Part shown: piece by piece, positions 27,892 to 36,935 of the stretch
Numbering within the stretch: position 1 is the first letter of the stretch
Layout of the letters: each line of letters begins with the position of its first letter
DNA from: Flavobacterium quisquiliarum
GTDB taxonomy: Bacteria; Bacteroidota; Bacteroidia; Flavobacteriales; Flavobacteriaceae
NCBI RefSeq assembly: GCF_019308285.1
Contig: NZ_WWEM01000020.1
Location: 369,164-433,163, forward strand
Direction of reading: 5' to 3'
DNA: 64,000 nucleotides
Notes under the pieces: generated by a model
The model's input: the letters and a program-made list of their open reading frames with translations, nothing else
The model's database searches: none
What the model was told of the DNA's origin: nothing
Translations under genes and position numbers: made by a program

Positions 27892-30800
27892 ATGAATAAA
27901 CTTGTTTTAAATAAAACAAACTCAATTAATCGACTAAAGCCTGCTCTGCTCTGTTCGATGTTAGTTTGCATTTCTTCTCATTCATTCGCTTTAGAAAAGG
28001 GAAAGATTAGAATGATGGAAACAGTTGAGTTCAATAATGCAACTCAGCAGATAATAATTAAGGGAAAAGTAGTAACTGCTGAAGACAATTTAGGATGTCC
28101 TGGTGCTAACATTATGATTAAAGGCACTAATCAAGGCACAACAACTGACTTCGATGGAAATTTCACTATTAGTGTACCTTCTTCAGATGCCATTTTAGTT
28201 TTTAGCTTTATTGGCTATCAAGATCAAGAAATTTCAGTTGCGAGTAAATCGGTAATTAATGTAGCTTTAGTTGCTGATCAAAAAAAATTAGATGAGGTTA
28301 TTGTGGTGGCTTATGGTACACAGAAGAAAGTAACTTCTACAGGTTCCATAGAAACTGTAACAGCTAAAACCTTTCAAGATAGAGCTGTAACAAATCCGGT
28401 TTTAGCTTTACAAGGAGAAACTCCAGGATTGGTAGTTACTCGAAGTTCCTCACGACCAGGGAGAGAAGCTATTAATATGCAGATTCGTGGAGCAACTTCA
28501 ATCAATGGTGGTTCTCCATTAATTGTAATTGACGGAACTCCAGCGATAAATAATGAGGCCTTTTACAACATGAACCCAGACGATATTCAGTCGGTAACAG
28601 TACTAAAAGATGCTTCTGCGGCTTTGTACGGTTCTCGATCGTCTAATGGGGTAATTATGGTTACTACCAAAAAAGGAAAGTCTGGTAAAATGAAAATTGA
28701 TTTGTCTACCACAACTAGAGTAAATACTTTAGGGATTCGACCACAATCGCCAACGATGCAGCAATATGCAACCATTTGGCTTGATGCAGCAAAGGAAGAT
28801 GGAGCGCAAGCTAATTATTGGGGATGGCAGTCTAAAGAAAATTTACAATTAATGCAGTCAGGCTATGCAGGCATCTATTCTACATTATATTGGGGTGACG
28901 TTTATATCGCAAATGCACCTCGTTACGATGAAATGTTTGGAAGTTCTGTTTCTACGTTCAATAATGGAAGTATTTCAGGTGGAACTGAAAACACCAATTA
29001 CCGAGTTTCTTATGGATATTCAGAAGATGTAGGAGCTTTGCAGACGGCTTATGACGGTAAAAAACAATATAATGTTCGTTTAAACTACGATTATAAGGTC
29101 AATAATTGGTTGAACTTAGAAACTAATATGTCGTATTTAAAATATAATTTGTCTTCTCCTTCTACAGGTTTAGACAGTTCATTAGCACAAGATCCACCTT
29201 TTTTCCCATCGAGAAATCCGTATGGACAGTGGTATGCCAATTTTAATATAGCAGGTAACCGTAATAGTGTGGCGGCAACAGTTGATGGAGGTAGAGATCA
29301 AACGACCAGAGATCAAATCATGATGAATTTAGCAGCTACTTTTAAATTGTATAAAGGTTTGACGTTTCAAACTAAAGTGGCATACAGTAAAGACTTTTAT
29401 ACAAACCTAAGATATGATATTACGGTGCCACAATACAGCTGGTACGGAGATTTAGCACCTGAATCGGTAAATTCTGCTTCTTCAATTAGACAAGAAGATA
29501 AACAAATAACGTATCAAAATTATGGTGGATTTTTAAATTATGAGAAACAAATAGGAGACCATAATTTTTCAGGATTATTAGGAATAACTGCCGAAAAGAC
29601 TGAAGACACTAGATTGTATGGTTACAGAAAGGGATTTGTTGATAATGGAGTGTACGATCTTAATATGGGATCTATTGAAGAAAAAGTGGAGGCTACAGGT
29701 GGCCGTGGACATAATGGTTTATATTCTTATTTGGCAAGAGTTAATTATGGATATAAAAATAAATATTTAATTGAAGGAAGCTGGAGACGTGATGGCTCTT
29801 CTAAGTTTGGAGATGGAAATAAATGGAACAATTTCGGTGGAGTTCAAGCAGGCTGGGTGGTAACAGAAGAAGGTTTTATGAAAAATCTTAAACCCTTAAG
29901 CTACCTAAAATTAAGATATTCTTACGGCGAAATGGGATCACAATCAGGGATTAGTAATTATAGTTATGTATCTAATATCAACAATGGGAGTGCACTTTTT
30001 GGTTCTACGGCAGCTTTGCAAACAGCTAGTTCTGTAGCAGGTATTACTTCTAATGATATTTCGTGGGAACGAGTTGCAATGAATACATTTGGAGTTGATT
30101 TTAGCTTTTTTAATAAAAAACTCTTCGGTTCATTTGATGGATACAAGAAAAGGAACAACGGAATGTTGACCAATGTTATTTATCCAGATGTTTTAGGAGG
30201 TACAGCACCAAAAACTAATGCAGGTGAATTGGAAACAAAAGGCTGGGAAGCTACTCTAGGTTATAGAGGTCAGATTGGTAAATTCAAATACAGTATTGCC
30301 GCCAATATGGGAGACAGTCAGAACATTTTATTGAAAAAAGAAAATGCGACCGCTATTACAAACGGAGTTAATACAAATGGCGTTTTAGGTTATCCTTTAA
30401 ACCCAATTTTCTTATACGAAACAACAAATTTATTTAGAAATCAGGCAGAAGTAGATGCTTATTATGCTGCAAATAATAATAATGGAGCATTACCAACTGG
30501 AGTTAATGCTTTGCGTCCTGGTGATACTCAAAGAGTAGATCTTAATAAAGATGGACAAATCGATGTTAAGGATGTGAAGTTTATGGGAGATACACAGGCG
30601 CATTATGTTTATGGGCTTAATTTAAATGGAACTTATGGCAAATTTGATACCTCTATTTTCTTTCAGGGAATGTTGCAGCAAAACGTTCTAAGAACCGGTT
30701 TCTTTTCATATCCATTTAACACATTATACGGTAGCCAGACTACAGCTTTTATAGGGAAGACTTGGACAGAAACGAATACGGATGCTGAATATCCTAGAAT

Positions 30801-31083
30801 GACTGCCAATACAACTAGAGCAGCCTGGAACTGGGCAAGCAATGATTTTGCTTTACAAAACAACCAATACATTAGGCTGAAATCTTTAATTGTTGGTTAT
30901 ACTTTAGACGACTTGAAAATTGGAAATTTCCCAATTGATAAATTCAGAGTTTATTTTTCAGGAAATGATTTATTTGAATTTTCTAAAGTAAAAGATGGTT
31001 ATGATCCAGAATATGGAGATAGTTCAAATACCATTTATCCTTTTGTGAGAACATTGGCGATAGGACTTAATGTTTCCTTTTAA
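27892..31083 (+). CDS. SusC/RagA-family TonB-linked outer-membrane transporter (region 2)
   Basis: A 1063-residue SusC homologue. It has a longer than usual N-terminal leader (about 34 residues to HSFALE, then a 20-residue linker) before the carboxypeptidase-regulatory-like domain (about 57-135, GANIMIKGTNQG, TTDFDGNF). TonB-box-like DEVIVVAYG follows near 137, then the plug (MQIRGATSING, PLIVIDGTPA, VLKDASAALYGSRSSNGVI) and the barrel ending AIGLNVSF. It should import the oligosaccharides made by the surface enzymes of this locus. SusD follows after 17 nt. Expression is probably driven by the direct-repeat operator 180-220 nt upstream. Confidence 0.96.
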   Translation: MNKLVLNKTNSINRLKPALLCSMLVCISSHSFALEKGKIRMMETVEFNNATQQIIIKGKVVTAEDNLGCPGANIMIKGTNQGTTTDFDGNFTISVPSSDAILVFSFIGYQDQEISVASKSVINVALVADQKKLDEVIVVAYGTQKKVTSTGSIETVTAKTFQDRAVTNPVLALQGETPGLVVTRSSSRPGREAINMQIRGATSINGGSPLIVIDGTPAINNEAFYNMNPDDIQSVTVLKDASAALYGSRSSNGVIMVTTKKGKSGKMKIDLSTTTRVNTLGIRPQSPTMQQYATIWLDAAKEDGAQANYWGWQSKENLQLMQSGYAGIYSTLYWGDVYIANAPRYDEMFGSSVSTFNNGSISGGTENTNYRVSYGYSEDVGALQTAYDGKKQYNVRLNYDYKVNNWLNLETNMSYLKYNLSSPSTGLDSSLAQDPPFFPSRNPYGQWYANFNIAGNRNSVAATVDGGRDQTTRDQIMMNLAATFKLYKGLTFQTKVAYSKDFYTNLRYDITVPQYSWYGDLAPESVNSASSIRQEDKQITYQNYGGFLNYEKQIGDHNFSGLLGITAEKTEDTRLYGYRKGFVDNGVYDLNMGSIEEKVEATGGRGHNGLYSYLARVNYGYKNKYLIEGSWRRDGSSKFGDGNKWNNFGGVQAGWVVTEEGFMKNLKPLSYLKLRYSYGEMGSQSGISNYSYVSNINNGSALFGSTAALQTASSVAGITSNDISWERVAMNTFGVDFSFFNKKLFGSFDGYKKRNNGMLTNVIYPDVLGGTAPKTNAGELETKGWEATLGYRGQIGKFKYSIAANMGDSQNILLKKENATAITNGVNTNGVLGYPLNPIFLYETTNLFRNQAEVDAYYAANNNNGALPTGVNALRPGDTQRVDLNKDGQIDVKDVKFMGDTQAHYVYGLNLNGTYGKFDTSIFFQGMLQQNVLRTGFFSYPFNTLYGSQTTAFIGKTWTETNTDAEYPRMTANTTRAAWNWASNDFALQNNQYIRLKSLIVGYTLDDLKIGNFPIDKFRVYFSGNDLFEFSKVKDGYDPEYGDSSNTIYPFVRTLAIGLNVSF

Positions 31084-31100
31084 TTATTAAAATGACGAAT

Positions 31101-32879
31101 ATGAAAAATAGAGTATTAACCTTAATGCTGTCTTCAGTATTATTGTTTTCGAGTTGTCAAAATGATTACCTAGAATTAGATCCTTTGGATGCACAAACTG
31201 AAGCTTCTTATTTTAGATCAACAGCAGATTTTAAAGTTGCTTCCAATGATTTTTACAATAAAATGATCAGTTGGAAACCAATTAATAGTAGCAGTGTATT
31301 TTCTTTTATGGATTTTGGTACAGATCTTACTTCATTAGCGCAAGAAGAAGGTCGTGGTAATACAGTAGCAGGCAATTCAGATATTTACTGGACAAACCCA
31401 TATAAATATATTAGAGCCAATAATATTTTATTAAAAGCTGCTGATCAGTATACAGGAGACAAAGCAGCAATTGCGCAATATGTAGCCGCTGCAAAATTCT
31501 TTAGAGCTTGGCATCACTTTTTTTTACTAAAACGTTTTGGAGGAGTACCTATCGTAACTACGGTAGTAGATATTAATGATGGGGTATTATATGGAAAACG
31601 TAACAGTCGCTACGAAGTGATGAAACAAATCATTAAGGATTTAGATGAAGCGATTCCAAATTTGCCTACTGAACAAAATATTTCGGGTGCTGATAAAGGA
31701 CATCTAAGCAATTGGGCAGCCAAAGCTTTTAAGGCACGTGTTTTATTGTACGAAGCTACTTGGGAAAAGTATGTAGGCAATACTACAGATGGAGATGGTA
31801 CTTCAACTGGAGCAGGTACTGCAGAAGCTTCTTCTAATGTAAATGCTTATTTACAGGAGGCAATTGTATTAGCAAAAGAAGTAATGACTAGTGGAGGCTA
31901 CCAGCTTTGGAATTACAATACACAGCTAAATAATTTTAGTATGTGTTATTTATTCAATTTGGAAGATGCTGGTTCTAATCCTGCAGGTCTAGATAAAGCA
32001 ACAAACAAAGAATATATTTTGTATAATAAATATGATTTTGGTTTGCTGCAAGGAGGCATTAATTTGAGCCATACGGTTTCTTCAAGGTTGGCGCCTTCAC
32101 GCAAATTTATGGATATGTTTTTATGTAGTGATGGCCTTCCTGTAAACAAATCGCCTTTGTTTCAAGGGTATCAACATGTACAAGATGAGTACAAAAACAG
32201 AGATTATAGGTTGACTTCTTATTTTGTCGATGCAAATACGGATGCCATTCCTGCTCAAGGATCAATAAAATTATTCGGTCCAGGCGGAGATAGTGGATCA
32301 GGTTATGCCAACAGAAAATTCCGTTCGTACAAATATGGTACTTACAGAGCAGCAAACACAGAATCTCCTGATTATGCTCAAATTCGATTGGCCGAAGTGT
32401 ATCTTATTTACGCAGAAGCCTTATTCGAATTGAATGGTGCTATTTCTGATGCTGAATTAAATGAATCAATCAATTTGCTTCGTCAAAGAGCTGGATTACC
32501 TGCATTAACGAATGCTTTTGTTACTGCTAATGGTTTAAACATGAAGGAAGAATTAAGAAGAGAAAGGGCTGTCGAATTATTTGGCGAAAATTCGCGCTAC
32601 GATGATTTAAAGCGTTGGGGAATTGCTGAACAAGAATTAAACCAGCCAGTGGTAGGTTCTGTTATTCAAGGAACAGATTATGAAGGAAATGCAAATTTGT
32701 ATAAACCAGCTTCATATCCTTATGGCGAAATTAGTGTAGCTACTGGAAAAGGAAATCTTAGAGCTTTGTTGTTAGACCCAGTATCCAATAGGAATTTTCA
32801 ACGTAAACATTATTTGTTTCCTATTCCTTTAACGCAAATACAATTGAATGGGAAATTGGTGCAGAATCCAGGTTATTAA
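31101..32879 (+). CDS. SusD/RagB-family glycan-binding lipoprotein (region 2)
   Basis: About 592 residues from ATG 31101; the ATG at 31092 only adds three residues before the same signal peptide. The lipobox is LFSSC (C19), followed by QND. Family features include AAAKFFRAWHHFFLLKRFGGVP in the TPR part and the C-terminal block IRLAEVYLIYAEALFE, LLRQRAGL, ELRRERAVELFGEN, typical of SusD. It pairs with the preceding SusC and captures the oligosaccharide cargo. The surface lipoprotein with TIG domains follows after 25 nt. Confidence 0.95.
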   Translation: MKNRVLTLMLSSVLLFSSCQNDYLELDPLDAQTEASYFRSTADFKVASNDFYNKMISWKPINSSSVFSFMDFGTDLTSLAQEEGRGNTVAGNSDIYWTNPYKYIRANNILLKAADQYTGDKAAIAQYVAAAKFFRAWHHFFLLKRFGGVPIVTTVVDINDGVLYGKRNSRYEVMKQIIKDLDEAIPNLPTEQNISGADKGHLSNWAAKAFKARVLLYEATWEKYVGNTTDGDGTSTGAGTAEASSNVNAYLQEAIVLAKEVMTSGGYQLWNYNTQLNNFSMCYLFNLEDAGSNPAGLDKATNKEYILYNKYDFGLLQGGINLSHTVSSRLAPSRKFMDMFLCSDGLPVNKSPLFQGYQHVQDEYKNRDYRLTSYFVDANTDAIPAQGSIKLFGPGGDSGSGYANRKFRSYKYGTYRAANTESPDYAQIRLAEVYLIYAEALFELNGAISDAELNESINLLRQRAGLPALTNAFVTANGLNMKEELRRERAVELFGENSRYDDLKRWGIAEQELNQPVVGSVIQGTDYEGNANLYKPASYPYGEISVATGKGNLRALLLDPVSNRNFQRKHYLFPIPLTQIQLNGKLVQNPGY

Positions 32880-32904
32880 TTAGGAATTTCTAAATGTATT
32901 CAAA

Positions 32905-34074
32905 ATGAAGCAAATCATAAAAAACAATATAAAAGCGGTCGCAGCATTCGTAAGTATACTATTTATTACTTCTTGCAGTGATCAGGAAAGAGAATTCGTA
33001 GGAGATCCATTGGTTACTTATCCTGCAGTAACTATAAGTTCAGTTTCTCCCACTTCAGGGGCATCTGGGAATATAGTTACTTTAACAGGAGCCAATTTTG
33101 GTCAATACGTTAAAGCTGCAAAAATTTATTTTAATGGTATAGCAGCTACTGAAATTATCAGTTATACAGATACTTCTGTTCAAGTGCGTGTTCCGCAAGA
33201 TGCAGGAACTGGGCCTATTACCGTAAAAGTATGGACAAATTCTGCTATTACAGCGGATTTTCAATATCTAACAGGTGCAACTGTAAGTGGTATTGCTCCA
33301 AGTTCTGTCAATGTGGGAGATTTAGTTGTCATTACGGGTAAAGGATTTGGAACTGATCTTTCAAAAGTAACAGTTAAATTTTCAAGTGATTTAACTGTAG
33401 ATGCTTTCTCCGCTAAGCCGGTTTCTGTATCAGATACCCAAATTAATGTTATAGTTCCCAAAGGTGCTGCTACTGGTAAAGTAAGGGTTTGGCTGGAAAA
33501 CCAAATTATCACTGGGCCTTCGTTAACTGTAATTGCTCCTCCTAAAGGGAAGTATATTTTTGAGTTTGATGATCCAGCAGATCCACAATGGCTACCAGCT
33601 CAAAATGCATCTTATAAAATAGAAGATGGTAAATTAAAGGTAACTTTTGATCCAACTCAGTTAGGTACATCTGCGAGTAAACGTCGTGCCGATTTGTATA
33701 CTATTATGAATGGAGTATTTCCTTCTCCAGGAGGAACTGCCAAAGCTAAATTTATACAAGCTCCAGAATATCCAATATTAGCTATGAAAATTGCTTTTAC
33801 AGGTACAGGAGCGGCTAAACCAGGAACTGGTAATATTATTATTGATCCTCTTCCAACAGGTAGTGCTAATCTGGGAAATAACAAATATAAAACAGATTTA
33901 ATGGCTCAAAATGTAATTTATTATGACTTGTCTGCAGATTACACAACTTTAACAGAACTAACAACGAGACAGTTCAAAATAGCTGATATCGTAGGTGCTG
34001 AAACAGGTTATGAAGTAGATTGGATTCGCACATTTAAGAATCAAGCAGAACTAAAAGCTTTTTTAGGTTTATAA
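32905..34074 (+). CDS. IPT/TIG-domain surface glycan-binding lipoprotein
   Basis: A 389-residue lipoprotein (ITSC, C24, then SDQERE, an acidic surface-export-like stretch). Two immunoglobulin-like IPT/TIG repeats are visible: about 43-125 (SVSPTSGASGNIVTLTGANF) and about 128-212 (GIAPSSVNVGDLVVITGKGF). The C-terminal 175 residues (from KGKYIFEFDDP) form a separate, probably glycan-binding, domain. In SusCD loci the protein at this position usually holds the polysaccharide at the surface; the TIG domains act as a rigid stalk. Ligand unknown. A stem-loop follows the stop and may reduce read-through to the enzyme genes. Confidence 0.85.
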   Translation: MKQIIKNNIKAVAAFVSILFITSCSDQEREFVGDPLVTYPAVTISSVSPTSGASGNIVTLTGANFGQYVKAAKIYFNGIAATEIISYTDTSVQVRVPQDAGTGPITVKVWTNSAITADFQYLTGATVSGIAPSSVNVGDLVVITGKGFGTDLSKVTVKFSSDLTVDAFSAKPVSVSDTQINVIVPKGAATGKVRVWLENQIITGPSLTVIAPPKGKYIFEFDDPADPQWLPAQNASYKIEDGKLKVTFDPTQLGTSASKRRADLYTIMNGVFPSPGGTAKAKFIQAPEYPILAMKIAFTGTGAAKPGTGNIIIDPLPTGSANLGNNKYKTDLMAQNVIYYDLSADYTTLTELTTRQFKIADIVGAETGYEVDWIRTFKNQAELKAFLGL

Positions 34075-34084
34075 AATTTAAGTT

Positions 34085-34122
34085 AACCAAGCCAAGTAGC
34101 ATTTTGTGTTACTTGGCTGGTT
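34085..34122 (+). terminator. Stem-loop after the TIG lipoprotein gene, possible attenuator
   Basis: GCCAAGTA (34091-34098) pairs with 34110-34117, and AACCA/TGGTT (34085-34089 with 34118-34122) extend the stem past one bulged base. Only a short T run follows. It may be a leaky terminator that keeps SusC/D/lipoprotein mRNA above enzyme mRNA. Confidence 0.55.
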
Positions 34123-34223
34123 TACCATCATTAAATCAATTGTTTCGTATTACTATCAAGTTTTATGCTAAGTGAATCAAAGTAACTCTAGCAGAATAGT
34201 AATACCTATTAAAAAATAAGTAT

Positions 34224-35510
34224 ATGAAAAAAATAAAATTAATAAAAACCAAATTTGTTTGGGCATTGCTTGGTTCTATTGCCTTTGTTGCATGTTCCTA
34301 TGATTATGGCTTGCCTCAAGAGAAGAAAGATGATCAAGCAAACGCTTCAGAGGATATTGTCGTTCCTGCTAACATGAAGTTTGTGCACCCTGGATTATTG
34401 CATTCAAAAGAAGATTTTGATCGTATGAAAACCAATGTAGCTAATAATGTAGATCCTTGGCTGGCTGGTTATAATAAAATGATTGGTAATAGCCATGCTT
34501 CTGCTACTTATGCAATGAAAGGACCAGTTGCTACCTTAATTAGAGGAGGAGGTTCTAAGGAAGAACCAGCATCAGACAATTATGCTACGGCTATGAATGA
34601 TGCACATGCAGCTTATCTTACCGCTATTCGTTGGAAAATAACTGGAGATGTAGCTTATGCGAATAAATCTATTCAAATATTAAATGCCTGGGCTGCTACT
34701 TGTACCAGAATCAGTGGTGATTCTAATAAAGCATTAGGAGCAGGTATTTATGGATACCAATTTGCCAATGCTGCTGAAATTATGCGTGATTATTCGGGCT
34801 GGAATGCGGCTGATCTTGCAAAATTTAAGAAATGGATGTTAGATGTCTTTTATCCAGTAAATTATGATTTCCTGCAAACACATTACAATACCTGTTCTTC
34901 TCATTATTGGGCTAATTGGGATTTATGTAATCTGGCTTCTATTATGTCAATTGCTGTGTTAAACGATGATGTTGCAAAATACACCTATGTAGTTAATTAT
35001 TTAATGAAAGGTGTTGGTAATGGTCAACTGATCAAAGCAATTAATTATGTGCATCCAAAAAGTGCTAATGATGATATTGATTTAGGACAAATTCAAGAAG
35101 CTGGACGTGATCAAGGACATGCTCTTATGGTAGTGGGATTATTGGGGACAATTGCTCAAATGGCAGATACTCAAGGACTAGATGTTTACGGATACAAAGA
35201 TAATTTGATCCTTAAAGGAGCAGAATATGAAGCAAAGTTTAATTATGCTAGGTTAGCAGTGCCATTTAATAAATACACTAACTGTGATAATATTACGCAT
35301 ACAGCTGCAGCAGATGATGCCGCTCGAGGCCAAATCAGACCTGCTTGGGAAAGAATCTATAATCATTATACAGTAAAAAAAGGTATTAAAGCCAGATATA
35401 TAAAAATGGGGAAAGATTTGGCTTATCCAGAAGGGGGCAGTGGCGAATATGATCCTAACAGTGGAGGATACGATGATTTAGGTTTTGGTACTTTATTGTA
35501 TTCAAGATAA
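34224..35510 (+). CDS. Alginate-lyase-fold (PF05426 type) polysaccharide lyase, lipoprotein
   Basis: A 428-residue lipoprotein (AFVAC, C24). The sequence resembles the (alpha/alpha)-toroid alginate lyase superfamily that includes PL5 and PL38: LLHSKEDFDRMK near the start, YGYQFANAAEIMRDY, then CSSHYWANWDLCN with H227 in the place of the catalytic PL5 histidine, and IQEAGRDQGHALMVVG. The asparagine that precedes the histidine in PL5 is replaced by S226. Members act on mannuronan, glucuronan or related beta-linked uronates. Given GH88, the transporter and the KduD-like dehydrogenase in the same locus, it probably makes the first eliminative cut; the polymer is not known. The lipid anchor suggests a surface or periplasmic membrane location. 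Confidence 0.78.
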   Translation: MKKIKLIKTKFVWALLGSIAFVACSYDYGLPQEKKDDQANASEDIVVPANMKFVHPGLLHSKEDFDRMKTNVANNVDPWLAGYNKMIGNSHASATYAMKGPVATLIRGGGSKEEPASDNYATAMNDAHAAYLTAIRWKITGDVAYANKSIQILNAWAATCTRISGDSNKALGAGIYGYQFANAAEIMRDYSGWNAADLAKFKKWMLDVFYPVNYDFLQTHYNTCSSHYWANWDLCNLASIMSIAVLNDDVAKYTYVVNYLMKGVGNGQLIKAINYVHPKSANDDIDLGQIQEAGRDQGHALMVVGLLGTIAQMADTQGLDVYGYKDNLILKGAEYEAKFNYARLAVPFNKYTNCDNITHTAAADDAARGQIRPAWERIYNHYTVKKGIKARYIKMGKDLAYPEGGSGEYDPNSGGYDDLGFGTLLYSR

Positions 35511-35530
35511 TAGATCAAAAAGAATAGATG

Positions 35531-35559
35531 CCCGTAGACAGCATAGTTTGTTTTACGGG
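35531..35559 (+). terminator. Hairpin after the lyase gene, weak terminator
   Basis: CCCGTA (35531-35536) pairs with TACGGG (35554-35559), with further imperfect pairing inside. The sequence after it is AT-rich but lacks a clean T run. Partial termination is possible. Confidence 0.4.
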
Positions 35560-35616
35560 TATTTATAATTTAGAAAGTGTTTTAAGAATTTATAGAAAGT
35601 ATCAAATTGAAATAAA

Positions 35617-36744
35617 ATGCCAATAAACAATGTTTTTAGAAATAAATACCTTGTTGCACTAGGTATTCTTGTAACAATGATTGGTTGTAGGCCCGTATTT
35701 AATAAATCAAGCATAGAAAATGCACAAGAAAAATACGATTTTTCAGCTATAGATAACAAAATTCAAACTTGGATTGATAGCAGTTATTATTCAGGGGCTG
35801 CAATGATGGTTGTTAAAAATGACAGTATTATACTTAAAAAATGCTATGGGAATTATACCGAAGAAACTCAAGTTTTTATTGCCTCGGCAGGTAAATGGCT
35901 GGCAGCAGCAACTATTGCATCGATTGTCGAAAAAACAAAACTTTCCTGGGACGATAAAGTCAATAAGTGGCTGCCAGAATTTAAAGACAGCAAAGGCGAA
36001 GCTACTTTAAGACAACTTTTTTCCCATACAGCTGGTTTTCCTGATTATCAACCCAAAGATTCTGTCACAGATAATTACCAAACTTTAAAGGAATCTGTTA
36101 AACATATTGTCAATTTACCGGTAACAGCTAAGCCTGGCGAACAGTTTAGTTACGGTGGACTGGCGATGCAAGTAGCGGGTAGAATGGCTGAGTTAGCAAC
36201 AGGTAAAGATTTTGAAAGTCTTTTTCTAGAAAATATTGCTGTTCCACTGGGAATGAAAAACACCCATTTTGTTCCAGTAAACGATGAAGGAGGTCATAGT
36301 CCTATGCTGGGTGGAGGTGCTCGAAGTACACTTGCAGATTATATGCACTTTTTAGATATGATTGCTCATGAGGGTAAATTTCAAGACAGACAAATACTAA
36401 GTAAGTTATCCATAACAGAAATGCAGGCAGATCAAGTCAAAGGCGCTTTAATTGATAGTAAAGAATATGTAGAGCGTGTTAGGTCTAAAAAACATAAAAG
36501 CATTTACGGATTAGGAGAGTGGCGGGAAGAGCTTGATGAGAAAGGCAACGTAATTTTAATTAGCAGTCCCAGTTGGGCTGGTGCTTATCCTTGGATAGAC
36601 AAAACTACAAATACCTATGGTTTCTTTATTACCCATGTTAATGTAGTAAAAGCAAATGAAGACGGTTTTTCCTCTTTTTATAGTAGTCCTGTTTTACCAA
36701 TTATGGTTCGTGATGTATATAAAAAAACAGCATTACCTAAGTAA
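35617..36744 (+). CDS. Serine hydrolase of the class C beta-lactamase / esterase family, lipoprotein
   Basis: A 375-residue lipoprotein (MIGC, C24). The penicillin-binding/beta-lactamase fold is indicated by SAGK (nucleophile S90 and K93), LRQLFSHTAGFPD and FSYGGLAMQVAGRMAE. The usual Tyr-x-Asn motif reads Y179-G-G181, which is common in esterase-like members and makes true beta-lactamase activity unlikely. Within a glycan locus such enzymes are candidate carbohydrate esterases, for example removing acetyl groups. That role is inference from location. The 191-nt gap after it contains an operator-like site. Confidence 0.8.
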   Translation: MPINNVFRNKYLVALGILVTMIGCRPVFNKSSIENAQEKYDFSAIDNKIQTWIDSSYYSGAAMMVVKNDSIILKKCYGNYTEETQVFIASAGKWLAAATIASIVEKTKLSWDDKVNKWLPEFKDSKGEATLRQLFSHTAGFPDYQPKDSVTDNYQTLKESVKHIVNLPVTAKPGEQFSYGGLAMQVAGRMAELATGKDFESLFLENIAVPLGMKNTHFVPVNDEGGHSPMLGGGARSTLADYMHFLDMIAHEGKFQDRQILSKLSITEMQADQVKGALIDSKEYVERVRSKKHKSIYGLGEWREELDEKGNVILISSPSWAGAYPWIDKTTNTYGFFITHVNVVKANEDGFSSFYSSPVLPIMVRDVYKKTALPK

Positions 36745-36815
36745 AAAAAGATTCATAAGTATTGGAAAGAAGTAGCTTTTATGATGTTTTGTAAGCTAAA
36801 GAACAGAGATGCATC

Positions 36816-36875
36816 ATAATTTATAGTCTTTGCACAATAAGTAATGAAGAGTATTTCTTTTTCTCATTAACATTG
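36816..36875 (+). promoter_or_regulatory. Putative HTCS-2 operator, site 3 (internal promoter)
   Basis: The half-site ATAATTTATAGTCT (36816-36829) matches site 1 at 13 of 14 bases, and 17 of 19 when extended to 36834. The second half-site position, 21 bp on (36837), is degenerate. ACATTG begins at 36870, exactly 33 nt after that position, as ATATTG does at sites 1 and 2. It would drive the genes from 36936 onward. Confidence 0.6.
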
Positions 36876-36935
36876 AAAAATGAAAATAACCAAGTACAGT
36901 TAATCTTCAAAATCAAGAAATTTAAAACTAACTAA

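Noticed and set aside
34158..34192. Weak match to the region 2 operator before the alginate-lyase-fold gene
   Set aside because: Only the TTTAT and TGAATC parts match (14 of 21), the second half-site is absent, there is no ATTG at the expected offset, and the start codon is too close.
35565..35598. ATAATTTA / AGAATTTATA pair before the serine hydrolase gene
   Set aside because: Spacing is 20 bp, and ATTG lies 14 nt off the expected position. AT-rich sequence makes such words likely by chance.
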